Assembly (NCBI RefSeq): GCF_016918015.1
Contig: NZ_JAERMK010000006.1
Location: 34,785 to 98,784 of the forward strand
DNA from: Glycomyces sp. YM15
GTDB lineage: Bacteria; Actinomycetota; Actinomycetes; Mycobacteriales; Micromonosporaceae
DNA length: 64,000 bases
Direction of reading: 5' to 3'
In this document: piece by piece, positions 45,436 through 52,928 of the stretch
How positions within the stretch are numbered: position 1 is the stretch's first letter
How the letters are laid out: every line of letters begins with the position of its first letter
Made by a program: the position numbers and the translations under genes
Notes under the pieces: model-generated
The model's database searches: none
Told to the model about the DNA's origin: nothing
Seen by the model: only the letters and a program-made list of their open reading frames with translations

Positions 45436-46737
45436 TCATCGTTGCGAGGCCTCAAGCCTGTCCACGAACGCGGTGAGCAGGTGATCCTGAACCCCGGGGT
45501 TCCAATCGGAGCGCCGCTGATTGTTGCCATTCGAGTCCCACACGTAGGACCAGATCCGGACCAAGTACACGTCGTCAATCAAGAGCAGCAACGTCGGGGC
45601 CGCGCTCTCCGGATGGCACCGCTTGATCAACGTCAGCCTGGCAACCGTTTCGGCGGACCAGCGAGAGTCCGATTCGAAGGCCTCTAGGCCGATCTGCGCA
45701 CAGGCGCCGTATCCGTTCCGAGAGTTCGAAGATTCTTGAAGCACCTCAGCACCCCACGGCCATGGCATGACACTCAAGCCCGCGGCCTGTCCGCTTATCG
45801 GATCCTGTTCATCGAGCGCGTCGCCGATCCAGGTCTCAACCAACCACGATGCCGAGCAATGCAGCTCTCCGGAGTCACCAGTACCCCATCTGGCGGAGTC
45901 CTCGAGTGCGACAGGCGAAAGCTCGTATCTGATCCAGTCGCGTTCAGGTTCCATAAAGACGGACGGCTCGATCTCGGCAAGGTCAGAGCACCAGTCTTCA
46001 CCGGGGGTCGCTGTCCACCCGGGCAGTGCTTCCCCACCGCTGAGTTGCTCCAGCATCTGCGTGTCGACGGCTCCAGTGGGATCGAGCTGCGCAGAAAACG
46101 CTGCCGCTACCCGGTGTTCAAGGTACTCACTTGCCGCCACAGGCACCGTGAGATCCACTGAGAGGTACCCCTCTTCAGATTCGGGCCAGATCTCGATCTC
46201 GACCTCGACCTGCTCTCCGAACCTGGCAAGGAGCAATCTTGACCTGATCGCCTTTCGCTCCTGGCTGCCGGGGAATGCATCCGCGAAGACACAGAAGCCA
46301 CCGCGACCGGGAATATACCTCGATTCACCCGTAGCCCCGAACTTGAACAGATCGCACTCACCGCCGGCCCAAGGATTTTCGAGTCCCTTGTAAGGGCCAT
46401 AATCGGCATTGAACTCAGTGCGGGAAACACGAATCTCATATTTCCAGAGATCCACCTCCTCCGTCCCCGTCCTGAAAAACACCGAACAGTCCTGGCCGGA
46501 CTCAGTCAGTTCAGGCTCAACCTCGATGCCATCGAGAGCCTCCTCGAGTCCATCACCACATGCGAACGTGCCTGGTGCCGAGGAGAATACGGGTGCATGA
46601 GCACGAAGGTCAATACGGGTGTCGCGCCATGCGGTCAGTCCCGTGGCAATAAGGGCCACAACGATCGCGACAGCACCGATCAGCGTCCATCGCCTGCGCG
46701 ATGATCGAGCGAAGCTCGAAGTGGCCCATCTGCCCAC
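45436..46737 (-). CDS. Unknown single-pass membrane protein of the T7SS locus
   Basis: A 433-residue protein with a basic N-terminus, one membrane helix (about 17-37) and a large extracytoplasmic region. About ten Cys residues (for example FACGDG, QDCSVF, GECDLF, GGFCVF, DWCSDL, LHCSAS, IKRCHP) suggest disulfides. The outer region is acidic and rich in Trp and Glu, with no recognised domain. It abuts the preceding gene (3 bases). A surface factor working with the exported proteins is a guess. Confidence 0.7.
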   Translation of the reverse strand: MGRWATSSFARSSRRRWTLIGAVAIVVALIATGLTAWRDTRIDLRAHAPVFSSAPGTFACGDGLEEALDGIEVEPELTESGQDCSVFFRTGTEEVDLWKYEIRVSRTEFNADYGPYKGLENPWAGGECDLFKFGATGESRYIPGRGGFCVFADAFPGSQERKAIRSRLLLARFGEQVEVEIEIWPESEEGYLSVDLTVPVAASEYLEHRVAAAFSAQLDPTGAVDTQMLEQLSGGEALPGWTATPGEDWCSDLAEIEPSVFMEPERDWIRYELSPVALEDSARWGTGDSGELHCSASWLVETWIGDALDEQDPISGQAAGLSVMPWPWGAEVLQESSNSRNGYGACAQIGLEAFESDSRWSAETVARLTLIKRCHPESAAPTLLLLIDDVYLVRIWSYVWDSNGNNQRRSDWNPGVQDHLLTAFVDRLEASQR

Positions 46738-46740
46738 AGA

Positions 46741-47520
46741 TCAGTTCCCGTCCTCATAGTTCTCGCCACCGGGGATCTCGTCTTCCCTGCGCTCGCTCTC
46801 CCCTGTGAGTGAATACGCGTCCGTCGCGGCGAACTGATGAGTTTCCCCGTCGATCTCGCCTTCAATGTCCGGACCGCGTGAGTTCTCCGTGTACGCCGTG
46901 CCCCCGACAGTCGGAACCCAGTTCGATCCCATTGCCTCCGTGAACTGGGAGAGACTGGTGACCTTGCCCTGGAAATTGTCGGCAGCGATTACCACCGCCT
47001 CCACGAAATTCTCCAACGTTGCAAGGGGATCGCTAATGCCGAAGAACGCCTTAAGGCCGAGCCAGCCAACCTCCTCCTTGAAGTTGCCTAGGTTGTCACT
47101 GCACGCTGCGCTTACATCTAGGATCATGCTGTCGATGGCAGTGCAGTAGACACCGGTAGCGGCACCGTGTGCTGCTGCTGTCTCCCGAAGTTCGGAAAGG
47201 TACTTCCGCAGCCCTGAGTTGTCGCCGTCTCCAACGTATTTGGTGAACGCCTTGGCATCTCCGGTCGTCCACGTGGTCAGCAGCTCCTCGTAGGGCGAAC
47301 TCGCACCGAAGACATGTTCGAACGGTGTTCCGGCTGCTCCCAACTGCTGGATGGTCTTGGCGCGTTCGGTGAGGACGTTGGTATCCATCACCGCGAACCA
47401 CTGAATGATCGCTCCCGGGTACTGGTCCTCCTCGTATCCCAATTCCGACGCCCAGCCATCTGCTTCGGCGATGTCGTCTTCGTGCCCGTCTTGGAAGGCT
47501 TTCACTGCGTTGTCGGCCAT
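46741..47520 (-). CDS. Unknown helical T7SS-associated protein
   Basis: A 259-residue acidic protein from the ATG at 47520, predicted mainly helical up to about residue 200, then an acidic, Glu/Gly-rich tail ending GENYEDGN. There is no signal peptide, so export would rely on the type VII route. KAFFGISDPLATLENFVEAVV is the most hydrophobic stretch. The start is 4 bases after the previous gene's stop. Not a recognised family; a long WXG-like substrate is the best guess from context. Confidence 0.65.
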   Translation of the reverse strand: MADNAVKAFQDGHEDDIAEADGWASELGYEEDQYPGAIIQWFAVMDTNVLTERAKTIQQLGAAGTPFEHVFGASSPYEELLTTWTTGDAKAFTKYVGDGDNSGLRKYLSELRETAAAHGAATGVYCTAIDSMILDVSAACSDNLGNFKEEVGWLGLKAFFGISDPLATLENFVEAVVIAADNFQGKVTSLSQFTEAMGSNWVPTVGGTAYTENSRGPDIEGEIDGETHQFAATDAYSLTGESERREDEIPGGENYEDGN

Positions 47521-47524
47521 GGCG

Positions 47525-48016
47525 TCACCAGTCCCGGTCGCTGTAGTCGATCTCGCTGTTCTGTGCAGCGATCTCGGAGGCGGAGGCATCATCCGCATCG
47601 CGCCAGCTTTGCGCTACCGCTTTCAGGTCGTCGGCCAGGCGTTCGAGTTCGTCGTACGCTCGTTCCAGGTCGGTGACTCGACCGCGAACACCCATGTTCC
47701 ATTCCTGAGCCATCGCGTGCGCCCATGGTGAGATGCCTGAATCCCCGGGGGACGCACCGAGGTCCACACCGGGTGGCGGACCGGCCGCCTCCGACCAGCT
47801 GACTTGGCCGAGATCGAGGAGTTCACCCGAGAACTCGGTGCCGTCGGAAACCGCCGGAATGCTTCCGACCGGAGCGGCCGGATAGTCACCTCCGGCGAGG
47901 CCACCCGAAGTCATCGGCTCGCCGTCGAGATTCGATCGATATTCGCGCAGTACCAGCGCCATGTTGGCGCACCAGTCGGCGAAGGCATCGATCTTGTCCG
48001 GGTCGACATCTGCCAT
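47525..48016 (-). CDS. Unknown helical protein of the T7SS operon
   Basis: A 163-residue protein. An N-terminal helix (DPDKIDAFADWCANMALVLREY) and a C-terminal helix (RVTDLERAYDELERLADDLKAVAQSW) flank a Pro/Gly-rich middle, a layout like ESX-associated WXG-type proteins with a long loop. It is acidic, without signal peptide or membrane segment. It follows the YbaB-like gene by 2 bases. Function unknown. Confidence 0.65.
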   Translation of the reverse strand: MADVDPDKIDAFADWCANMALVLREYRSNLDGEPMTSGGLAGGDYPAAPVGSIPAVSDGTEFSGELLDLGQVSWSEAAGPPPGVDLGASPGDSGISPWAHAMAQEWNMGVRGRVTDLERAYDELERLADDLKAVAQSWRDADDASASEIAAQNSEIDYSDRDW

Positions 48017-48018
48017 GG

Positions 48019-48333
48019 TCAGCCTCCGTTCCGTCGAGCTGCCGCTAGGTTCCGCATCGCGTTGGTCCTCTGCGCCTGGGCTGCAGTAAAAGCCGAGTTA
48101 TAGGCGTCGATGATCTCCCGCTCGAGCACATCCCGGATGTCGTATCCGGCTGGTCGAATCTCGCACGATCGCAGTTCGAGGTTCGGTCCGATGTCGATGG
48201 CGACGGCACCGCTGACTGACTCATACCGGAAGCCAGGGAAAGCTTCGGCACGCGCAGCCCGGCTCTCCGCGATCTTCGCTCGGGTTCGGTTCGCCCATGC
48301 CCCGATTGCTGCGGTCAGATCAGGTGCGGTCAT
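48019..48333 (-). CDS. YbaB-like protein (second)
   Basis: A 104-residue protein: basic N-terminal helix (WANRTRAKIAESRAARAE), beta strands (YESVSGAVAIDIGPNLELRS), and a C-terminal helix (DVLEREIIDAYNSAFTAAQAQ). This matches the YbaB/EbfC layout. Overlaps the preceding gene by 4 bases. Probably cytoplasmic; chaperone-like or regulatory. Confidence 0.5.
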   Translation of the reverse strand: MTAPDLTAAIGAWANRTRAKIAESRAARAEAFPGFRYESVSGAVAIDIGPNLELRSCEIRPAGYDIRDVLEREIIDAYNSAFTAAQAQRTNAMRNLAAARRNGG

Positions 48334-48626
48334 CGGGCCACCCTCTGCTCTCGGATGAGCCGGAAGGTGGCGCGCTGCGCGGTCTTTCGCATCTCCTCTA
48401 GCAAGACAGTCGTCTTCTCGGAGATCTCCTGCTCCTGCTCAAAGACCGCGCCGGGCAGGCTCAGCCGGATGAGTCTGCCGGTCAACGACATCGTGGCGGA
48501 GACGGTCGGTGGCTGGGTGCTTCCGCGGAACTCGACGGTTTCCAGATAGGCAGCAAGATCTGGGATCTCGTGAGCTGGAGCGGTGTCAGGGTCGGCGACA
48601 CTGACGATGTGGGTGGTGGGGGACAT
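48330..48626 (-). CDS. Small protein, possibly YbaB-like (third)
   Basis: A 98-residue protein from the ATG at 48626. The central VSATMSLTGRLIRLSLPG strands followed by a long amphipathic helix (ISEKTTVLLEEMRKTAQRATFRL) are compatible with a reduced YbaB fold, but evidence is thin. It starts after two hairpins that separate it from the Gly-rich carrier gene, so it may have its own promoter. Confidence 0.5.
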   Translation of the reverse strand: MSPTTHIVSVADPDTAPAHEIPDLAAYLETVEFRGSTQPPTVSATMSLTGRLIRLSLPGAVFEQEQEISEKTTVLLEEMRKTAQRATFRLIREQRVAR

Positions 48627-48696
48627 CGTCTCTTCTCTATTCTGCAATTTCACAGCGATTGATTTGAAGCTGCGGTGTCACAAGGGGAAGTCCACG

Positions 48697-48770
48697 CCCG
48701 CCCGGCTTGAGCTCGTGACAAAGCCGGACGGGCACGGTTTGTCTGCGGGAGCGAATCACTGCGCCCGCAG
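48697..48770 (-). terminator. Tandem hairpins between the Gly-rich carrier gene and the next genes
   Basis: Just after the carrier stop (minus strand) comes CTGCGGG/CCCGCAG (48743-48770), then CCCGCCCGGCTT/AAGCCGGACGGG (48697-48732, one mismatch, loop of 12). Together they should reduce or stop read-through and split the T7SS region into two transcription units. Confidence 0.6.
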
Positions 48771-48782
48771 GTAGGTCTTTCG

Positions 48783-50567
48783 CTACGCGTATGGGTCGTT
48801 GTCCTCGTCAGGGGCTCGACCCCAGTAGTCCTCGTCTTCAATGAGCCAGGTCCCAGTGGAAGCCTCTTCTTCATTGCCAGTCCCGGTGGCGCCGCGGCCA
48901 CCGCCCATCATGCCTCCGGCGCCACCGGCCCTACCGCCAGCTCCCATGGCGCCCTTACCACCGGCGCCCATGCCGGCCTTGCCGCCCGCACCGGCTCCTC
49001 CGGCGGTCTTGCCGAAGAGGCCTTGGCCCTTGCCGAGCGAGCCCGCACCGCCGCCGCGGCCACCGCCGACGCCGGTCATGCCGCCCGCGCCTCCGACCGC
49101 GGGGCCGAACAGCCCCGAACCCGGGCCGAGGCCACCGCCGCCCGCCCCCAAGCTGCCGCCTCCAGTGCCGAGGCCGGGACCGGTGAGAGTGCCAGCGCCC
49201 GCGCCGAGGCCGCCGCCTGAGGCGAGACCACCAGAAGGCGGATCGCCATCGTCACCCGTGGAGGACTCCCATGGGTTCAGGCCACCGGTGTCGGTTCCGG
49301 TGTTCGAGCCTCCGGTGAGGTTGCCGCCGGGACCGAAGGTCGACGTGGTGGGCGGAGGGGTGAGTCCTGCGCTTCCCGCACCGGAGGGCGAGCCATTGAA
49401 GTCGCCGCCACCGGGAGGCGAATAGCCCGAGCCGGTCAAATCGCCTGCGGACTCGCGGAAGGTCGAGTCACCAGAAGGTTCGACGGTCGGGTGGAACTCG
49501 GAGGTGGAGGTCTCTGCGTCGGTCCAGCGAGCCGTCACAGTTTCGTTCTGCTCGGTCGCACGTGCTTGGTAGTCCTGGGAGCCCGAGTCATAGTCTTCTT
49601 TGGCGCGACCATTGGCGTCCTCTTGAGCAAGGCGTTCGGCCTCAGCTCGAAGCGAGGATTCTTGCTCCGGGGTGAGGGTGGTCGCCTCGGTCTTCTCGGC
49701 AGAGGTCATACCGGCGGTGTCGACTGCGTCGATGTGCTGGGCTTTGAGCTGAGTGTAGTGGTACTCGGCCTGGTCGACCACGTATTGGTTTAGTTCATTG
49801 GTGTACTCGGAGTCGAACCCGCCGTATTCCATCGCTTCTTCGGCGCCCTGATCACCGTTCCAGGAACAGCCCGACGAGATTTCGCACTCTCCGGAATGGA
49901 ACGGAGGCCGCATGTGGATCTTGGTGTCAGTGAAGATGTTCCACTCGTCCTCGACCCAATATTGCGGAGCCGGGTATGGCAACTCGCCCGAGCCGCCACC
50001 TTGGAGCGCGTAGATCTCATCGCCCTTTTGGTTCAGCAATCCCCTCATGCCTGTGGAGTCGGTGCCGATGTCGGCAGCGATCTGCTCACAGTTGGCGAAC
50101 ACTGCCTCCATCTGCTCAGCGAACGCATCGAAGTCGGTGCCCTGCCAACCGTTCGACAACTCCGTCAACTTCGACCGCAGAATCGGAGCCACAGCCATCT
50201 CCGGATTGTCGGCAAAGTCGAAGTTGAACTCGCCCCACTTCACCGCGATTTCCTTGAGGGCATATTTATCTGCGTCGGAGGGGCGGATCTGGCCGACCAG
50301 GGACTGGACTTCCTCCTGGGTAGGCGCGGCGATGCCGGTGGCGATGCACTTGAGGTTCGCAAGTTGCCCGGCAACGGGAATGGCCGAGACGAGCTTGACC
50401 CAAGCTTCTTCGGCAGGGTTGTGGGTGTTCTGGCAATCGCCGTTGGGGCATGGATCGCCGGACAAGTACATGCCGTCGGCACTGGTCTGCTGGCGGTCGA
50501 TAGCCTCTTGGCCCGCGAGGTCGCCGTTGCCAGCGTAGGACTCGGTTTGGAACTCAATGTCGCTCAT
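48783..50567 (-). CDS. WXG-containing, Gly-rich type VII secreted carrier
   Basis: A 594-residue protein. Residues about 105-175 contain a WXG-type turn (NGWQGTDFDAFAEQ, Trp141) in a helical region; 270-350 is a charged helix; from about 370 the sequence becomes Gly/Ser/Pro-rich with repeats of GAGG and GLGPG type up to 565. The last 30 residues form a distinct acidic tail (STGTWLIEDEDYWG) repeated in the nearby pseudogene. The Cys pair CPNGDC lies near 40. It resembles PPE/EspB-like ESX substrates of actinomycetes. Probably exported and displayed or used as carrier. Confidence 0.75.
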   Translation of the reverse strand: MSDIEFQTESYAGNGDLAGQEAIDRQQTSADGMYLSGDPCPNGDCQNTHNPAEEAWVKLVSAIPVAGQLANLKCIATGIAAPTQEEVQSLVGQIRPSDADKYALKEIAVKWGEFNFDFADNPEMAVAPILRSKLTELSNGWQGTDFDAFAEQMEAVFANCEQIAADIGTDSTGMRGLLNQKGDEIYALQGGGSGELPYPAPQYWVEDEWNIFTDTKIHMRPPFHSGECEISSGCSWNGDQGAEEAMEYGGFDSEYTNELNQYVVDQAEYHYTQLKAQHIDAVDTAGMTSAEKTEATTLTPEQESSLRAEAERLAQEDANGRAKEDYDSGSQDYQARATEQNETVTARWTDAETSTSEFHPTVEPSGDSTFRESAGDLTGSGYSPPGGGDFNGSPSGAGSAGLTPPPTTSTFGPGGNLTGGSNTGTDTGGLNPWESSTGDDGDPPSGGLASGGGLGAGAGTLTGPGLGTGGGSLGAGGGGLGPGSGLFGPAVGGAGGMTGVGGGRGGGAGSLGKGQGLFGKTAGGAGAGGKAGMGAGGKGAMGAGGRAGGAGGMMGGGRGATGTGNEEEASTGTWLIEDEDYWGRAPDEDNDPYA

Positions 50568-50569
50568 GG

Positions 50570-51292
50570 CTACTGGACCTCCGCGATCCGGTCGTTGACG
50601 ATCTGGTTCACCTCAGGCAGGTAAGTGTCGACAAACCACTGATTGAGTTCGTCCGTCGTGAACGCAAGTGCAGGCTCACCGCCGCCACGAAGCCCGTAGT
50701 CCTGGGTGTAGTACAGGTCGATGTGAAAGACCCATTGACCGTCGCGGGCAATAACCTGCACGAATGGTTGACTGGTGTCACCAGTCCAGGAGACGATAGT
50801 GCCCGCGTCCCAGGGGTCGCCGAATTCCTCAGACTTCGCCTGCTCCCACTGAGCAGACTCAGCCTCCGCCCCGGAAACACGATCGTCGTAAGCGGCCGTC
50901 GCCTGTTCTTCATTCTCAGTCGGAACGATCTTGACTTTGATCTCACCGCTGCCGCCGACGCCTTCGTTCGGGCCGAGGTAGATAAGGTCGTTGCAGCCGA
51001 TGGACTCCGGGTCCCATGTATTGCCGATTTTCGCAGTACTCGGATCGCCGCCCGCACTGGTGGAGGAGCCGTAGCCCTGAATTCCCATTTCATCGGTGAT
51101 GGGCTGGAGGTTGCCGAGGACCTCGCAGGCGTCCCACGAGGCCATCTCGGTGTAGACGGCGTTGTCGCTGCCGCCGTCGTCGCCGTTCGAGTTCCCGCCT
51201 GTGTCCGTGCCTCCTTGGAAGAGGCTGCAGCCGCTCAGCAGAAGTGCAGCGGCGCCGGTCGCGGCGAAGGTCTTGAAGAGTATGCGCTTCAT
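50570..51292 (-). CDS. Lipoprotein of the T7SS locus (DUF3558-like)
   Basis: A 240-residue lipoprotein with lipobox LLLSGC (Cys22) and a Gly/Asn/Asp-rich spacer. The folded part contains SWDACEVLGNLQPITDEMG and ESIGCNDLIYLG, with two Cys likely to form a disulfide, as in DUF3558-like actinobacterial lipoproteins. The ATG at 51292 is used. It lies 3 bases before the carrier gene and may help anchor or process exported products. Confidence 0.7.
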   Translation of the reverse strand: MKRILFKTFAATGAAALLLSGCSLFQGGTDTGGNSNGDDGGSDNAVYTEMASWDACEVLGNLQPITDEMGIQGYGSSTSAGGDPSTAKIGNTWDPESIGCNDLIYLGPNEGVGGSGEIKVKIVPTENEEQATAAYDDRVSGAEAESAQWEQAKSEEFGDPWDAGTIVSWTGDTSQPFVQVIARDGQWVFHIDLYYTQDYGLRGGGEPALAFTTDELNQWFVDTYLPEVNQIVNDRIAEVQ

Positions 51293-51305
51293 CAGGTCCG
51301 GGGTC

Positions 51306-51641
51306 CTAGGAGTTGTTGTCGACATCGGATTGGCTGGCGTTGAACTCGGCGAGGTTCAGTTCCTCGGAGTCCGTGTGGACGCCCAGCGAGTCGTTGATCG
51401 TGACGATCGCGCCGTAAAGGTCCGCACGGAGCTTCTGCAGGTTGTTCCACAGCTCTTCGTGGGCGGCCGCATAGTCGCGGCGGGCCTGCTGCGAAGAGTC
51501 GAGAAGACCGAACCCAGGCTCGACACCCAGCTCGTTGCCAGTGGCGAGCATCTGGAGCTTCTCTGTCACGAAGTTGAAGCGCGCGACGATCTCGTCGCGG
51601 TACGCCTCCAGGTAGGCAGGGTCGAGAATGCGCTGAGCCAC
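51306..51641 (-). CDS. WXG100-like small protein, first gene of the T7SS operon
   Basis: A 111-residue helical protein from the GTG at 51641, which has GGAGG 8 bases upstream; longer frames are rejected. Helices VARFNFVTEKLQMLATGN and DYAAAHEELWNNLQKLRAD form the hairpin expected of small ESX substrates, although the turn is not a clean WXG. It opens the minus-strand operon, divergent from the gene at 51924. Confidence 0.65.
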   Translation of the reverse strand: MAQRILDPAYLEAYRDEIVARFNFVTEKLQMLATGNELGVEPGFGLLDSSQQARRDYAAAHEELWNNLQKLRADLYGAIVTINDSLGVHTDSEELNLAEFNASQSDVDNNS

Positions 51642-51853
51642 GGCGGGGACCTCCGGGGTGTATTGGGCGAAACGTCTGCAAAACCATCTTGATTTTAACG
51701 GTTCGCTGCCACACCGTGTGATCACGGTGTTGTCGCACAGTCGCCCGAACGGGTGTAGACACTCCCGGCGTGTCGCCTTGACGGAGAACAACAATGCGTG
51801 TCAGGGTTTTTGGACGCGCAATGCGTGTTCCTCAAGTCCAACTGAATATGGCC

Positions 51854-51897
51854 GGTGGGCCGCCCACAACGACTACCAATCAAAGCGGCGGCCCACC
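51854..51897. promoter_or_regulatory. Leader hairpin upstream of the 51924 gene
   Basis: A perfect 11-bp inverted repeat, GGTGGGCCGCC (51854-51864) and GGCGGCCCACC (51887-51897), loop of 22 bases, 26 bases before the start codon. A TTGACG hexamer lies upstream at 51778. It could be an attenuator or operator; the 51642-51923 gap otherwise holds divergent promoters only. Confidence 0.45.
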
Positions 51898-51923
51898 ATT
51901 CAAACCCTGGAAGGAAGCCTCCC

Positions 51924-52583
51924 ATGGTCAGTCCCACCCTACGCGAAAACCGGGCCGCGTCAACAGCTCAAAACGCGCGTTTCACCGAATCGGGAACCGA
52001 CAAGGTTCTCGGTGTTCCTGCTGCTCAGCAACAGGATTCCGACGCCTGCTGGACGGCCGTCCGGCCCGTTTCCGGTACCCCGCTCTGGGCCCGTCCGGGT
52101 CCCGACGGAGTTCGGGCCGCCGTTCCTCCTTGGGAGCCGTGGCCTCGGACGCCGCAGGACCCGGCTCGCTTCGCCGCCAAGCTCGCGGCCGTTCGAGCAG
52201 CGTCCAGGCCTCAGGCGTCCTTCGCCTGGCGGGTCGACTTCGAGAAGCCGGCGGTCGCTTCGCCGGTCAGAGCGGCACGCGCAGCAACAATCCCCAATCC
52301 GGCTACGGCCCTTCGCAAGCGGATCGCGATGCTCCTCGGCTTCGCCTACCTCCTGCTGTACGCGCTGGCCTCCGGTCCCGCGCTCCCGCTGGTCTCGGAG
52401 CCCGGGCCGCGAGAGGGCGACGATGAACCCGACGAAGGCACCACGCCCGCAACCACTCCCCCGCAGGTCGGCTACCGGCCCAGGCCGCATCGACGTGATC
52501 CGCATGAGCCGGGCCTGCACTTCCGGCCTGACGGTTCGCGATATCTCGTTGTGCCGCTGCACTTCGCAGGGGCCGCCGCGTGA
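51924..52583 (+). CDS. Unknown protein with one membrane helix
   Basis: A 219-residue protein I do not recognise. Residues 1-125 are rich in Ala, Arg, Pro and Trp and hydrophilic; one membrane helix lies at about 140-162 (MLLGFAYLLLYALASG); then comes a Pro/Glu/Asp-rich segment ending GLHFRPDGSRYLVVPLHF. The ATG at 51924 has AAGGAAG upstream. The GTG of the next gene overlaps its stop (GTGA). Divergent from the T7SS operon; relation to it unknown. Confidence 0.55.
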   Translation: MVSPTLRENRAASTAQNARFTESGTDKVLGVPAAQQQDSDACWTAVRPVSGTPLWARPGPDGVRAAVPPWEPWPRTPQDPARFAAKLAAVRAASRPQASFAWRVDFEKPAVASPVRAARAATIPNPATALRKRIAMLLGFAYLLLYALASGPALPLVSEPGPREGDDEPDEGTTPATTPPQVGYRPRPHRRDPHEPGLHFRPDGSRYLVVPLHFAGAAA

Positions 52584-52873
52584 ACCGGGAGCGAATGAAC
52601 GCGCCGCTGGACCCGACCTACGTGCTCAGCAAGGCCTGGATCGGCGGCCGGTTCCTGCGGTTCGATGCGAGCTTCTGCCAGGCCCGTATTCGGGTGACGT
52701 TCGCTGGTACCGAAACGTACGCGGTCGGGTCGGTGATCTACCTCGACCAGCCCGAACCCGCGCTCCGAGTAAGTTCGCCGCCCGATGCCGAGTGGGCCGG
52801 GCTGCACCATGAGGCGATCATCCATCAGGCCAAGCGGATCTGGGCCGAAGCGCTGCGCGAGTGCGAGGGGTAG
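52580..52873 (+). CDS. Small unknown protein coupled to the preceding gene
   Basis: A 97-residue protein with a compact beta-then-helix look: FDASFCQARIRVTFAGTE, AVGSVIYLDQPEP, then EAIIHQAKRIWAEALREC. No signal peptide or membrane segment. The GTG start overlaps the previous stop, so both should be made together. Not recognised. A strong bidirectional terminator follows 7 bases after its stop. Confidence 0.6.
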   Translation: MNRERMNAPLDPTYVLSKAWIGGRFLRFDASFCQARIRVTFAGTETYAVGSVIYLDQPEPALRVSSPPDAEWAGLHHEAIIHQAKRIWAEALRECEG

Positions 52874-52880
52874 ACAGAGG

Positions 52881-52915
52881 AGCGCCTCGCCCGGTCATTG
52901 ACTGGGCGAGGCGCT
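52881..52915. terminator. Bidirectional terminator
   Basis: AGCGCCTCGCCC (52881-52892) pairs with GGGCGAGGCGCT (52904-52915), with an inner GTC/GAC extension. It lies between the converging small gene and the sugar transferase gene. Confidence 0.8.
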
Positions 52916-52928
52916 GACTAACCCCGTT

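Noticed and set aside
48900..49500. Possible CRISPR or tandem DNA repeat in the Gly-rich region
   Set aside because: Repeats are irregular Gly/Ala codons within a coding frame; there are no constant repeats with unique spacers.
51658..52812. 384-residue plus-strand frame overlapping the 51924 gene
   Set aside because: Starts without a ribosome site, crosses the divergent promoter region and is Arg/Ser/Pro-rich; the frame starting at 51924 has a ribosome site and coupled downstream gene.
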